From positions 62,001-126,000 of the forward strand of contig JAZJZX010000014.1 in NCBI GenBank assembly GCA_040389445.1: a stretch of DNA of 64,000 nucleotides, read 5' to 3'. The notes below the pieces were generated by a model. It did no database searches and was not told the origin of the DNA. It worked only from the letters and a program-made list of their open reading frames with translations. Positions within the stretch are counted from its first letter, which is position 1; each line of letters starts with the position of its first letter. This DNA is from UBA5189 sp040389445 (lineage in GTDB: Bacteria > Chloroflexota > Limnocylindria > Limnocylindrales > CSP1-4). This document shows, piece by piece, positions 34,555 through 44,128 of this stretch. Position numbers and translations under genes: made by a program.

Positions 34555-36897
34555 ATGACGACCCGTACGATGCCGCGCCCAGCCGTTTCGCCGGATCGGT
34601 CCGCCCCCGACGCACTCGTCATCGAGCGAGGGATGACGACGGCCGGCCGAGCCGTCGGCTTCCCCCGTCGCCGCGAGGGCCCGGCCAAGCTCACCGGCGC
34701 CGCGAAATACACGGACGATCTCGTCTTTCCGGGCGCCTGGTATGGCGCGACGATCCGATCCACCGAGCCGCGAGCCCGCCTCATCGCGATCGAACTGGAT
34801 CCGGCGGTGGATTGGTCCCGGGTCGTGGTCGTGACCGCGGCCGACATTCCGGGCGAGAACCTCGTCAGCGCGATCAAGGAGGACCAGCCGGTCCTCGTTC
34901 CAGTCGGCGGCGAGATCCGGCACCATGCCGAGCCGGTGGCCCTCATCGCGGCTCCCGACCGCGAGACGATTCGACGCCTGCGCTCCCGCGTGCGGCTGGT
35001 GACCGAGCCGCTCCCGCCCGTCCTGGATCCGGAAGCGTCGGATCACGAATTTGCCAGCTACGAGATCGGCGGCGGTGCCCTCGAGGCCGGCTTCGCGGCC
35101 GCGGATGTCATCTTCGAGGGTGAATACCGGGTCGGTCACCAGGAGCAGCTGTACATCGAGAACAACGCCATGATCGCGGTGCCCGGCGAGGACGGCGAAA
35201 TGGCGGTCCACGGATCCCTGCAATGCCCGTACTACGTGCACAAGGCGATGCGGAAGACACTCGGCCTGAGCGCCGCCCAGGCGCGGGTCATCCAGGCGGA
35301 GACCGGCGGCGGATTCGGGGGCAAGGAGGAATACCCCTCGATCATCGCGCTCCACGCCGCGCTGCTCGCCCGCAAGGCAGGCCGGCCGGTCCGGATGATC
35401 TACGACCGGCACGAGGATCTCGCCGCCACGACCAAGCGACATCCGGCCATCGTTCGGCACCGCACCGGCATCATGGCCGACGGCGCGCTCGTGGCCCAGG
35501 ACATCGAGCTGATCATGGACGGTGGGGCGTACTGCACGCTGACGCCCGTCGTGCTGTCCCGAGGGGCGCTCCACTCCGGCGGCCCGTACCGTTGTCCCAA
35601 TGTCCGGATTCGCGCCCGGGCCACGCGTACGAATACGCCCCCCAACGGCGCATTCCGCGGTTTCGGCGCCCCCCAGGTCGAGTTCGCGATGGAGACGCAC
35701 CTGAACCGGATTGCCGAACGCCTCGGCATGAGCCCGGCCGAGATTCGGCGCCGCAACGCCTACGAGCTCAACGACGTCACGCCGACCGGGCAGGTGCTCC
35801 GGGAGAGCGTCGCGGCCCAGGAGGTGCTCCGGGTCGCGGTCGAGGCGAGCGAATTCGAGCGCATCCGGCGGGCAACCGCCGCGGCCGCCGCGGCGCGCCG
35901 TGGCTCGGGGATGCTGCCGCCCGGCCGTCTCCGCTCCGGGTCGGCCGCAAGTGCCTCGGGGATCGGCCTCGCGCTTGCCTGGCACGGCGCCGGCTTCACC
36001 GGCTCGGGCGAAGTCCACATCGGCTCGGTTGCCTCGGTGGAACTGGCCGGGGACGGTCGCATCCGGGTCCTCATCGGATCGACGGAAATGGGACAGGGGA
36101 CCAACACGATCTTCCCGCTGATGGTTGCCGGCGAGCTCGGCCTCCCGGCCGAGGTCGTCGACATGGCAGCGGTGGACACGGCGTTCGTGCCCGACAGCGG
36201 GCCCACGGTCGCGAGCCGGACCGCCATGGTCGTGGGCGGCCTGTGCATCGACGCCGCCCGTCGCCTTCGGGCCGAGGTCGAGGAGCGCAACGACGGACGC
36301 CCATTCGCGGAGGTCTACCGGTCCGACGCTGCGACGCACGGACCCACCCGGATCGACCAGACCTTCGAGCCGTATCCGGGGATCAGCTTCGACGATGCGA
36401 CCTATCGAGGTGACGCCTACCCGGCGTTCGGATGGGCGGCGTGCGTGGCGTCCGTGGACGTGGATCTCGATACCGGCGAGGTCTCGGTCCGGGACGTCGT
36501 GGCCGTGGACGACGTCGGCCGGGTCATCCATCCGATCCTCTGCGAGGGCCAGGTCGAGGGCGGCACGCTCCAGGCCATCGGGTACGCCACGATCGAGGAG
36601 ATCAAGCTGGACAACGGCCGCTACCTCAACGACCGCCTTGCGACGTACCTGATCCCGACTGCCCTCGATGCGCCGCGCATGACCACGATTCTCGTCGAGG
36701 CCCCGTTCAGCGGCGCACCTCACGGCGCCAAGGGCGTCGGTGAACTGCCGATGGATGTCGGCGCGCCGGCTGTGATTGCCGCGATCCACGATGCCGTCGG
36801 CGTCTGGGTCACCGAGCTGCCGGCTACGCCCGAGCGAATCCTCGCCGCCATCGACGCGACCGGTGCCGGCGGCACTGGAGCCGAGGGCGTGGCGTGA
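34555..36897 (+). CDS. Xanthine dehydrogenase, molybdopterin-binding subunit
   Basis: The catalytic subunit, oxidising hypoxanthine and xanthine to urate at a molybdenum cofactor. The 780 residues contain the small fold GFPRRREGPAKLTGAAKYTDD and the Moco loops GGGFGGKEEYPS, GAFRGFGAPQ and MGQGTNTIFPL. The C-terminal GAKGVGELPMD supplies the catalytic Glu. The absence of the CO-dehydrogenase AYRCSFR motif and the uricase context favour xanthine. The ATG at 34555 has a CCGGAGG site. The gene overlaps the iron-sulfur subunit by GTGA. Confidence 0.9.
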   Translation: MTTRTMPRPAVSPDRSAPDALVIERGMTTAGRAVGFPRRREGPAKLTGAAKYTDDLVFPGAWYGATIRSTEPRARLIAIELDPAVDWSRVVVVTAADIPGENLVSAIKEDQPVLVPVGGEIRHHAEPVALIAAPDRETIRRLRSRVRLVTEPLPPVLDPEASDHEFASYEIGGGALEAGFAAADVIFEGEYRVGHQEQLYIENNAMIAVPGEDGEMAVHGSLQCPYYVHKAMRKTLGLSAAQARVIQAETGGGFGGKEEYPSIIALHAALLARKAGRPVRMIYDRHEDLAATTKRHPAIVRHRTGIMADGALVAQDIELIMDGGAYCTLTPVVLSRGALHSGGPYRCPNVRIRARATRTNTPPNGAFRGFGAPQVEFAMETHLNRIAERLGMSPAEIRRRNAYELNDVTPTGQVLRESVAAQEVLRVAVEASEFERIRRATAAAAAARRGSGMLPPGRLRSGSAASASGIGLALAWHGAGFTGSGEVHIGSVASVELAGDGRIRVLIGSTEMGQGTNTIFPLMVAGELGLPAEVVDMAAVDTAFVPDSGPTVASRTAMVVGGLCIDAARRLRAEVEERNDGRPFAEVYRSDAATHGPTRIDQTFEPYPGISFDDATYRGDAYPAFGWAACVASVDVDLDTGEVSVRDVVAVDDVGRVIHPILCEGQVEGGTLQAIGYATIEEIKLDNGRYLNDRLATYLIPTALDAPRMTTILVEAPFSGAPHGAKGVGELPMDVGAPAVIAAIHDAVGVWVTELPATPERILAAIDATGAGGTGAEGVA

Positions 36898-37370
36898 GCG
36901 CCATCCGGTTCCTGGTCAACGGCGCGCCCGCCGAGGTCGAGGTACCCGGCATGCGGCGCCTGCTGGACGTGCTTCGCGAGGAACTCGGACTCACCGGCAC
37001 GAAGGAGGGCTGTGGCGAGGGCGAATGCGGGGCGTGTTCGGTCCTCCTCGACGGGCAACTCGTCGATGCCTGCCTCGTGCCGATGTCGCAGGTGGACGGG
37101 CGCATCGTCCGGACGGTCGAGGGCCTGTCGCTTGCCGCGCGCGAGCGGGGAGACCTCGACGCCCTCCAGGAGGCATTCCTCGAGTTTGGAGCGGCCCAGT
37201 GCGGAATCTGCACCCCGGGCATGCTGATGGCCGCCCGGGCCTATCTCGATGCCGGCGGGGGCCCGGACCATGATGCGATCCGGGAGAGCATCGCCGGAAA
37301 CCTCTGCCGTTGTACCGGCTACCAGAAGATCGTCGAGGCGATCGCGGCGGTTGCCGCGGGGGACGTGTGA
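36894..37370 (+). CDS. Xanthine dehydrogenase, [2Fe-2S] subunit
   Basis: The electron-transfer subunit of 158 residues with two [2Fe-2S] clusters. The N-terminal plant-type ferredoxin ligands are in GCGEGECGACSVLL and a later Cys. The C-terminal helical cluster has CGICTPG and CRCTGYQKI. Length is normal. It starts with a GTGA overlap on the molybdenum subunit and ends with TGATG on a small membrane-protein gene. Confidence 0.94.
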   Translation: MSAIRFLVNGAPAEVEVPGMRRLLDVLREELGLTGTKEGCGEGECGACSVLLDGQLVDACLVPMSQVDGRIVRTVEGLSLAARERGDLDALQEAFLEFGAAQCGICTPGMLMAARAYLDAGGGPDHDAIRESIAGNLCRCTGYQKIVEAIAAVAAGDV

Positions 37371-37582
37371 TGACGGACGAACACGGGCGCGTGCCGGATC
37401 CGGATGGCTCCAGCGCGGCAGAAGAAGAGCCGACGGCGCATGACGACCGGCTGGAGGACCGACCCGGGCGCGAGCCGGGCGAGATGGTCGTGGCCCTCTC
37501 CCCGCGTCAGATCATGGGCGGTTTCGCGGTACTCGCGGGTCTCATCATCATGCTCCGCCGTCGTCGACGGGACCGGGACTGA
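37370..37582 (+). CDS. 70-residue single-span membrane protein inside the xdh operon
   Basis: An acidic N-terminal half (DEHGRVPDPDGSSAAEEEPT) is followed by one membrane helix (about 46-61) and the basic tail RRRRRDRD, an N-out/C-in or signal-anchor layout. The ATG shares a base with the upstream stop (TGATG) and the FAD subunit begins 2 nt after its stop. It is therefore firmly embedded in the operon. I know no such subunit in characterised xanthine dehydrogenases. It might tether the complex to the membrane, which is inference. Confidence 0.65.
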   Translation: MTDEHGRVPDPDGSSAAEEEPTAHDDRLEDRPGREPGEMVVALSPRQIMGGFAVLAGLIIMLRRRRRDRD

Positions 37583-37584
37583 CC

Positions 37585-38442
37585 GTGCCCGCGGAGCCAC
37601 CGATCGACGTGCCCGCCAGCCTGGCCGAAGCCTATGCCCTGCTGGCGTCCGGTCCGCGGGTGCCCATCGCGGGCGGCACGGACCTCATGGTGCGGATCAC
37701 CGGTGAGATCGGCCGGCCACCCGGGCGCCTGCTCGACATCTCCCGCCTGCGCGATCTCGAGGGCATCAGCCTGGAACCGGGCGCCCTCGTGTTGGGCGCG
37801 AGGACGACGTACGCGGAGATTCGCCGAGACGTGCTCTGCCAGGCGCACCTGCCGGCACTTGCCGAGGCGGCGGCGACGGTCGGGGCGGCGCAGATCCAGA
37901 ATCGCGGCACCCTGGGCGGCAATATCGCCAATGCCTCGCCGGCCGGCGACACGCTCCCGGTGCTGCTGGCAGCTGACGCGGACATCGTGGTGGGAAGCGC
38001 CCGCGGGGAGCGGACCGTGGCCGCCGCGGCGTTCTTTCCTGCCTACCGTGCGACGGCCCTGCTCGAGGACGAGCTGATCCTCCGGATCCGAATCCCGCTG
38101 TCACCGGGTCGGGAAGTGCGTTTCCGGAAGGTGGGCACGCGCCGGGCCCAGGCGATCTCCAAGGTCGTCATGAGCGTCGCCTGGCGCGGCCATGGTCATG
38201 CGAGTGGCTGGTCGGACGTCCGCGTGGCGCTCGGGTCGGTCGCGGCGACGCCCATCCGAGCCCGAGCCACCGAGGCCGCCCTCGAAGGCCAGCGGCCGAC
38301 TCCCGAGGCAGCCGATCGCGCGGCCGAGGTTCTCGCGGCCGAGCTCGAGCCGATCGACGACGTCCGATCGACGGCCGAGTACCGACGGACGGTCGCGGCC
38401 CGGATCCTCCATCGCATCCTGCGCGACGCCGGCGGGTGGTGA
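37585..38442 (+). CDS. Xanthine dehydrogenase, FAD-binding subunit
   Basis: The flavin subunit that passes electrons on to NAD or another acceptor, 285 residues. FAD-binding motifs VPIAGGTDLMVRI and RGTLGGNIANASPAGDTLPVL are intact, and the CO-dehydrogenase-flavoprotein C-terminal domain follows (FRKVGTRRAQAISKV). The GTG at 37585 is the only start upstream of the first motif. It overlaps the OHCU decarboxylase gene by GTGA. Confidence 0.92.
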   Translation: MPAEPPIDVPASLAEAYALLASGPRVPIAGGTDLMVRITGEIGRPPGRLLDISRLRDLEGISLEPGALVLGARTTYAEIRRDVLCQAHLPALAEAAATVGAAQIQNRGTLGGNIANASPAGDTLPVLLAADADIVVGSARGERTVAAAAFFPAYRATALLEDELILRIRIPLSPGREVRFRKVGTRRAQAISKVVMSVAWRGHGHASGWSDVRVALGSVAATPIRARATEAALEGQRPTPEAADRAAEVLAAELEPIDDVRSTAEYRRTVAARILHRILRDAGGW

Positions 38443-39011
38443 GCACGGCGCTCGACCTGGACGCCCTGAATGCCGAGGACCCGGCCGCGTTCGTGACGGC
38501 CCTGGCGCCGCTCTTCGAAGGCGCACCGCGATTCCTCGGCCGTCTCGCGGCCCACCGACCCTTCGCGGACTGGCCGGCGCTCTTCGAGCGCGCCCGAGCG
38601 GTCGCGCATGCCATGCCCGAGGTTGAACAGGTGGAGCTCATCGACGCACACCCTCGACTCGGCGCGCCGGCGGCGAGCGTATCGGCGCTCTCCTTCCGGG
38701 AGCAGGGCTACGATCGCGACCGGCCGGCCGCTGTCGCCGCCGGGTCCCCGGCCGGTGCCGCCGCCGAGTCCCCGGCAGAGCTTGAGCGCGAACGGGTCGC
38801 CGCTGCCTTCGAGCGGCTCAATGCCGCCTACGAGGCACGGTTCGGCTTCCGGTACTGTGTCCACGTTGCCGGCCGACCTCGCGCCGAACTCTTGCCGGAG
38901 ATGGAGGCGTCGCTCCAGGGTGCGCCCGATGCGGAGCGACACCGCGCCCTCGACGCCGTCGTGGATATCGCGATCGATCGGCTGTCGGTCGTTCTCGGGC
39001 CAATGAGATGA
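38439..39011 (+). CDS. uraD: OHCU decarboxylase
   Basis: Decarboxylates 2-oxo-4-hydroxy-4-carboxy-5-ureidoimidazoline to S-allantoin, the last step from urate. The 190 residues show HPRLGAPA (the conserved catalytic His in DAHPRLG), the Leu/Asn helix LERERVAAAFERLNAAYEARFGFRYCVHVAG (about residues 110-140) and the C-terminal RHRALDAVVDIAIDRL. A Gly/Ala/Ser-rich insert of about 20 residues sits in the middle. Start is the GTG at 38439 (GTGA overlap) or the adjacent GTG at 38436. It overlaps uricase by ATGA. Confidence 0.9.
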   Translation: MSTALDLDALNAEDPAAFVTALAPLFEGAPRFLGRLAAHRPFADWPALFERARAVAHAMPEVEQVELIDAHPRLGAPAASVSALSFREQGYDRDRPAAVAAGSPAGAAAESPAELERERVAAAFERLNAAYEARFGFRYCVHVAGRPRAELLPEMEASLQGAPDAERHRALDAVVDIAIDRLSVVLGPMR

Positions 39012-39880
39012 ACCAGGAGGATCCGGTGTACGAACTTGGGGCCAATCGATACGGGAAGTCGCGCATCCGGCTGGTAACCGTCGATCGCCGGACGGAGCGC
39101 CACGATCTGCGCGACCTGACGGTCGATGTGTCCCTGGAGGGTGACTTCACGGCGGCGCACGTGGACGGCGACAACGCCAACGTCGTCGCGACGGACACCA
39201 TGAAGAACACCGTCTATGCGTTCGCCCGGGACCAGCCGACCGGGCCTCCAGAGGTATTCGGCCTCGCCATCGCGCGCCATTTTGCGGCCTATCCCCAGGT
39301 TGATCGGGCGGTCGTGACGCTTCGCCAGCACGGCTGGGCTCGCATCCCGCTCGCGGGCGGCGGGGCGCCGGATGCCTTCACCCGATCGGGCGACCTGACC
39401 CGGGTCGCCATGGTCGCGGCCTCCCCTTCCGGGGCCTCGGTGGAAGCCGGGATCGAGGACATGACGGTCATGAAGACCACCCGGTCGGCGTTCGTGGGCT
39501 TCGAGCGCGATGCGTACACGACGCTGCCCGAGGCGACCGACCGGATCATGGCGACGAAGATCACGGCCCTCTGGGGATACGGCGAGACCGCCGCGGAGCC
39601 GGGCTTCGATTTCGACGCCGCGTTCGACCGTGCTCGCGCGACCTTGCTGACGGTCCTCGCCGAGCATTTCAGCCCTTCGGTCCAGACCTCCATCTGGATC
39701 ATGGCGACGGCGATGCTGGAGGCCGAGCCGTCGATGGACTGGGTCCGGATGGTCCTCCCGAACCTGCACCACTGGACCGTCAACCTCGAACCCTTCGGAC
39801 GCGACAATCCGGGCATGGTCTACGTCTCCACGACAGAGCCTCACGGGCTGATCGACGCCACGGTCCGGCGGAGCGGCTGA
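39008..39880 (+). CDS. Urate oxidase (uricase)
   Basis: Cofactor-free oxidation of urate to 5-hydroxyisourate. The 290-residue T-fold protein carries YGKSRIRL near the N-terminus with the catalytic Lys, VVATDTMKNTVYAFA with the catalytic Thr, and a C-terminal half with SAFVGFERDAYTTLPEATDRIMATKITALW in normal position (about 158-187). No catalytic residue appears lost. ATGA overlap with the OHCU decarboxylase gene guarantees co-translation. 5-Hydroxyisourate hydrolase is encoded 4.7 kb downstream. Confidence 0.93.
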   Translation: MNQEDPVYELGANRYGKSRIRLVTVDRRTERHDLRDLTVDVSLEGDFTAAHVDGDNANVVATDTMKNTVYAFARDQPTGPPEVFGLAIARHFAAYPQVDRAVVTLRQHGWARIPLAGGGAPDAFTRSGDLTRVAMVAASPSGASVEAGIEDMTVMKTTRSAFVGFERDAYTTLPEATDRIMATKITALWGYGETAAEPGFDFDAAFDRARATLLTVLAEHFSPSVQTSIWIMATAMLEAEPSMDWVRMVLPNLHHWTVNLEPFGRDNPGMVYVSTTEPHGLIDATVRRSG

Positions 39881-39885
39881 CCCGA

Positions 39886-41499
39886 ATGGGCGCGGCCGGA
39901 GGGTCGATCGAGGTGCGGGACGCCGGCCTGCCCGGAACGGCCGGCATCCTGACGGCTGCCGCCCTCGACTTCCTCGCCGCCCTCGAGCGCCGGTTCCGAG
40001 ATGAGCGCGCGGCGCTGCTGATGCGGCGTCACAGGCGTGCCGTCGAGATCTTTTCCGGCGCCGCGCTCGACTTCCCATCCCAGACGGCGGCCATCCGGGC
40101 CGACGGAACCTGGCAAGTAGCCGAGGCACCGCCCGATCTCCTCGACCGACGCGTCGAGATCACCGGCCCGGCCGAGCCGAAGATGATGATCAACGCCCTG
40201 AACTCGGGGGCGCGATGCTTCATGGCGGATCTCGAGGATTCGCTCTCGCCGACATGGGCCAACGTGGTGGGCGGGCAGGCGGCCCTCCGAGACGCCGTCC
40301 GGGGCACCCTTGCGTTCACCTCGCCCGAGGGCAAGGCCTACCGGCTGGGACTCGATCCGGCCGTCCTGCTGGTCCGTCCCCGGGGCTGGCACCTGGACGA
40401 GCGGCATCTGTTCCTGGACGGCGCCCCGATGTCGGCGAGCCTGTTCGACGCGGGGCTGTACCTCTTCCACAACGCCGCCGAGCGGCCGGGGCGCGGCACC
40501 GGACCGTATTTCTACCTTCCCAAGCTGGAGTCGCACCTGGAGGCGCGGCTCTGGAACGCCGTCTTCCTGTGGGCCCAGGACGCGCTCGGAATCCCGCGCG
40601 GGAGTGTTCGCGCGACGGTGCTGATCGAAACGCTCCACGCGGCATTCGAGATGGACGAGATCCTCTGGGAACTCCGCGAGCACGCGTCGGGGCTGAACGC
40701 CGGTCGGTGGGACTACCTGTTCTCCTGCATCAAGACCTTCGGCGCGCGGGAGGATCGGGTCCTGCCGGATCGCGCGCAGCTCACGATGACGGTGCCGTTC
40801 ATGCGCGCCTACACGGAGCTGCTGGTCCGGACGTGCCACCGTCGCGGTGCCCATGCCATCGGCGGCATGGCCGCCTTCATCCCGTCGCGTCGAGACGTCG
40901 AGGTCAACGCCATCGCCATGGCCCGCGTCCGCGAGGACAAGGAGCGCGAATCGCGCGACGGGTTCGACGGCACGTGGGTCGCCCATCCGGACCTCGTGCC
41001 GCTGGCGACCGAGGTCTTCGATGCAGTCCTGGGCGCAGCGCCGGACCAGAGGCATCGGCTGCGCAACGACGTCGAGGTCACCGCCGCGCAACTCGCCGAT
41101 GTTCGGGTGGACGGTGGGCGGATCACGGAGGGCGGGGCGCGGCTCAACATCTCGGTCGCGCTCCAGTACCTGGACGCGTGGCTGTCCGGGAATGGAGCCG
41201 CGGCCATCAACAACCTCATGGAGGACGCGGCCACGGCCGAGATCTCACGATCCCAGCTGTGGCAATGGCGGGTCTCGGCGGCCCAGCTCGATGACGGCAC
41301 CTTCTTCGACGCCGCACGGTATCGCGACCTGCGGGCGGAGGTCGTCGCGGCCCTTGACCGGCGGCCCGATGACCACCTCGACGACGCCGTCATGCTGCTG
41401 GACGACCTCGTGCTCGATGACGACTTCGACGCGTTCCTGACCCTCGACGCGTACCGACGCCTCGAAGACATCGCCGTCGAGGGTCGCCATGCCGGGTGA
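39886..41499 (+). CDS. aceB: Malate synthase A
   Basis: Condenses glyoxylate with acetyl-CoA to malate. The 537 residues match the A-type: FMADLEDSLSPTW, RPRGWHLDERH, PYFYLPKLESHLEARLW, ATVLIETLHAAFEMDEIL and DYLFSCIKTF. The C-terminal region carries the catalytic Asp area (INNLMEDAATAEISRSQLWQW). There is no isocitrate lyase in the window, so its operon position 6 nt after uricase suggests it takes glyoxylate from purine breakdown. The antiporter gene starts inside its last codons. Confidence 0.94.
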   Translation: MGAAGGSIEVRDAGLPGTAGILTAAALDFLAALERRFRDERAALLMRRHRRAVEIFSGAALDFPSQTAAIRADGTWQVAEAPPDLLDRRVEITGPAEPKMMINALNSGARCFMADLEDSLSPTWANVVGGQAALRDAVRGTLAFTSPEGKAYRLGLDPAVLLVRPRGWHLDERHLFLDGAPMSASLFDAGLYLFHNAAERPGRGTGPYFYLPKLESHLEARLWNAVFLWAQDALGIPRGSVRATVLIETLHAAFEMDEILWELREHASGLNAGRWDYLFSCIKTFGAREDRVLPDRAQLTMTVPFMRAYTELLVRTCHRRGAHAIGGMAAFIPSRRDVEVNAIAMARVREDKERESRDGFDGTWVAHPDLVPLATEVFDAVLGAAPDQRHRLRNDVEVTAAQLADVRVDGGRITEGGARLNISVALQYLDAWLSGNGAAAINNLMEDAATAEISRSQLWQWRVSAAQLDDGTFFDAARYRDLRAEVVAALDRRPDDHLDDAVMLLDDLVLDDDFDAFLTLDAYRRLEDIAVEGRHAG

Positions 41500-42724
41500 G
41501 GACACCTTTCGGAGCGTCGAGTTCTTCACCATCCTCCTCGGCGCGGCCGCGATCCTCGCGCTCATTTCGCGGCGCTTCGGATTCCCGTACACCGTGGCGC
41601 TCGTCCTCTTCGGACTCGGCGTGGCCGCCTTCGTGCCCCAGATGGCCTTCGAGATCACCCCGGAACTCGTCCTCGTGGTCCTCCTGCCCGCCCTCGTCTT
41701 CGAGGCGGCCTACCAGACCGACTTCGACCACCTGCGGCGCACCGGCGGCGGCATCGCGCTGCTCGCGATCCCCGGTGTCCTGATCTCGGCCGGGGTCGTG
41801 GCGCTCGTGATCCAGCTCGCAACCGGGCTGCCGATCGAGATCGCCTTCGTCATCGGGGCCATGGTCTCGGCGACCGATCCCGTGGCCGTCATCGCCACCT
41901 TCCGACGCCTCGGGTCGCCGCCGGGCCTGACCACCCTCGTCGAGGGCGAGAGCCTGTTCAACGACGGGACCGCGATCGTGGTCTTCACGATCGCTCTCCG
42001 GGCGGTCGAAGGCCAGGTCTCGGTTGCCGATGCCGTCGGAGGGTTCACGGTGACGGTGCTGTCCAGCCTGTTGCTCGGCGGTCTCACGGGGTTCATCGCG
42101 TCCCGGGTGGTGGCCCGCGTCAACGATCACCTCATCGAGACCACGATCACCCTGCTGGTCGCCTATGGCACCTACGTCCTCGCCGACCTGCTGCACGAGT
42201 CCGGAGTGATCGCCACGGTCGTCGCCGGCATCACGCTGGGGACCTACGGGCGCCGCATCGGCATGAGTGCGCGGACCCAGGAGGCGCTCGACACGGTCTG
42301 GGAGTTTCTCGCGTTCATCCTGACCGCCCTCGTCTTCCTGCTGGTGGGCCTCGCGATCACGGTCGGAGGACTCGTCGAGGCCGCGGTCCCGATCGCGTGG
42401 GGCATCGCGGCGGTCCTGGCCGGTCGGGCGATCGTGATCTACGGGCTGCTCGGGGGCGTATCGAAGATCGGACACCGGGCCGGCGGCAGATTGGAGCGAG
42501 GATGGCTGCACGTCCTCTTCTGGTCGGGCCTGCGCGGTGCGGTTGCCGTCGCGCTCGCACTGTCGCTGCCGGCAGACTTCCCCCAGCGGGAACTCGTGCA
42601 GAGCATCGTCTTCGGGATCACGCTCTTCACGTTGATCGCCCAGGGTGGAACGATCGGCTGGGTGGTTCGGCGAGCACTCGGGCCGGGATCCGCGCCGGTA
42701 CCGGATCCACCGACCTCGCCCTGA
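41489..42724 (+). CDS. Na+/H+ antiporter of the CPA1 family (NhaP-like)
   Basis: A cation/proton antiporter with about twelve helices in 411 residues. The family marks are ALVFEAAYQTDFDHLRR, MVSATDPVAVIATFRRLG (the ion-binding Asp motif), VEGESLFNDGTAIV and WSGLRGAVAVALALSLP. There is no long cytoplasmic regulatory tail. The ATG at 41489 overlaps the end of malate synthase by 11 nt. In a pathway that uses or releases organic acids and ammonium, a pH-balancing role is plausible but unproven. Confidence 0.9.
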   Translation: MPGEDTFRSVEFFTILLGAAAILALISRRFGFPYTVALVLFGLGVAAFVPQMAFEITPELVLVVLLPALVFEAAYQTDFDHLRRTGGGIALLAIPGVLISAGVVALVIQLATGLPIEIAFVIGAMVSATDPVAVIATFRRLGSPPGLTTLVEGESLFNDGTAIVVFTIALRAVEGQVSVADAVGGFTVTVLSSLLLGGLTGFIASRVVARVNDHLIETTITLLVAYGTYVLADLLHESGVIATVVAGITLGTYGRRIGMSARTQEALDTVWEFLAFILTALVFLLVGLAITVGGLVEAAVPIAWGIAAVLAGRAIVIYGLLGGVSKIGHRAGGRLERGWLHVLFWSGLRGAVAVALALSLPADFPQRELVQSIVFGITLFTLIAQGGTIGWVVRRALGPGSAPVPDPPTSP

Positions 42725-44128
42725 TCAGCCGCCGGCGGCGTCCCGTTCCACGAACTGCCCATAGCCGCGCTCCCCGACGAACGATCCGTTCCGGATGACC
42801 GCGCCTCCGCGGACGAACACCGAGCGCACCGCCCCGACGACCTCGAGGCCCTCGTACGGCGTGTAGTCACTCGTATGGTGGAGGTCGGCGGCACGGATGG
42901 CGCGCCGCGCCAACGGGTCGAACAGCACGAGGTCGGCGTCCCGGCCGACCTCGACCGCTCCCTTCCGGCGCAGCCCGAAGCGACGAGCCGGGGTCGTGGC
43001 GAGCACATCGACCAGTCGTTCTGTCGTCAGCCGGCCCGTCGCGACGCCCATGCCGTAGCCGATGGTCAGCAGCGTCTCGATCCCCGGGGCGCCGTTGCTG
43101 ATCCGATCGAACGGCACGCCGCGGAGGGCATCGCTCTTTTCGATGCCGGCCCGGTCGGGGACGTGATCCGTCGCGATCAGGTCCAGGTCGCCGGCTGCGA
43201 GGCCCGTCCACATCGCATCGAGATCGGCGCTCGATCGCAGGGGTGGCGAGATCACGACCTTCGCGACCTCGAGCTCCTCGGGCGCATCGTAGCGGGCGTC
43301 GGTCAGGGCCAGGTAGTGCGGGCACGTCTCAGCCGACACCGGCAGGCCGAGCGCCTTCGCCTCGCGGACGTGCCGGAGCGCGTCGGCGGACGAGAGGTGG
43401 ACGACGTGGACGGGTGCGCCTGTCGCGCGGGCGAATGCCATGGCGCGAGCCGTCGCGACCGCTTCCGCGTAGGCCGGCCGCGACGAGGCGTGAAACCGTG
43501 GAGCCGTCTCGCCGCGCGCGAGGCAACCGGCGACCGCGGCATCGATCAGGACCGGGTCCTCGCAGTGGACCTGGAGCATCCCGCCGCGCTTCGCCAGGAC
43601 ACCCATCGCCTGGAACAGGCGGACGTCGTCCAGGCGAAAGTCGAAGACCATGAAGGCCTTCGCCGTGGGGACGCCCGCGTCCACCATCGCCGGCAGCTCG
43701 GCGATCGGATCCTCCATCCGCCCGGAGATCGCGAGGCTGACCGCGTAGTCGACGGCGCTGTCCGCGTTCGTGGCCGCCCGCCACTCCCTGAGCCCGGCGA
43801 GCAGTGATCGTTCGGCAGCGGGGGAGGAACCGGTTCCCGGGTTGTTGAAGGCGAGGAACGTGGTCGTGCCGCCGAAGGCCGCGGCCACCGAATCCTGGAA
43901 GAACCGGTCCGGCTCCGCGTCCGTCCCGACGCGCGTGTGGGTATGCACGTCCACGATCCCGGGGAGGACGAGGAGCCCGGCCGCATCCACGACCTCGCGG
44001 GCCGACGCCGTCAGCGCGCCAAGATCCGGTTCGATCGTCGTGATCCGTCCGTCGTCGATCGCGACGTCGGCGCGCCGGGATCCCGTCGCCGTGACGACGG
44101 TCCCGCCGCGAACGAGGAGGTCGGTCAC
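42725..44128 (-). CDS. Hydantoinase/allantoinase-type amidohydrolase
   Basis: A 467-residue cyclic amidohydrolase. The metal set is complete: VDVHTHTRVG, the lysine that becomes carboxylated in TAKAFMVFDF, QVHCEDP, VHVVHLSSA and IATDHVPD. The family includes dihydropyrimidinase, hydantoinase and allantoinase. Context with uricase, OHCU decarboxylase and HIU hydrolase makes allantoin the best guess. The GTG at 44128 overlaps the DUF3830 stop (GTGA), which sets the start. Its stop abuts the antiporter stop with no spacer. Confidence 0.85.
   Translation of the reverse strand: MTDLLVRGGTVVTATGSRRADVAIDDGRITTIEPDLGALTASAREVVDAAGLLVLPGIVDVHTHTRVGTDAEPDRFFQDSVAAAFGGTTTFLAFNNPGTGSSPAAERSLLAGLREWRAATNADSAVDYAVSLAISGRMEDPIAELPAMVDAGVPTAKAFMVFDFRLDDVRLFQAMGVLAKRGGMLQVHCEDPVLIDAAVAGCLARGETAPRFHASSRPAYAEAVATARAMAFARATGAPVHVVHLSSADALRHVREAKALGLPVSAETCPHYLALTDARYDAPEELEVAKVVISPPLRSSADLDAMWTGLAAGDLDLIATDHVPDRAGIEKSDALRGVPFDRISNGAPGIETLLTIGYGMGVATGRLTTERLVDVLATTPARRFGLRRKGAVEVGRDADLVLFDPLARRAIRAADLHHTSDYTPYEGLEVVGAVRSVFVRGGAVIRNGSFVGERGYGQFVERDAAGG

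Noticed and set aside
32860..36789. A very long minus-strand frame (about 1,300 codons) opposite the D-aminoacylase and xanthine dehydrogenase genes
   Set aside because: It is an antisense shadow created by high-GC codon bias. Its translation is Arg/Gly/His-rich without domains, while the plus strand holds complete known enzymes.
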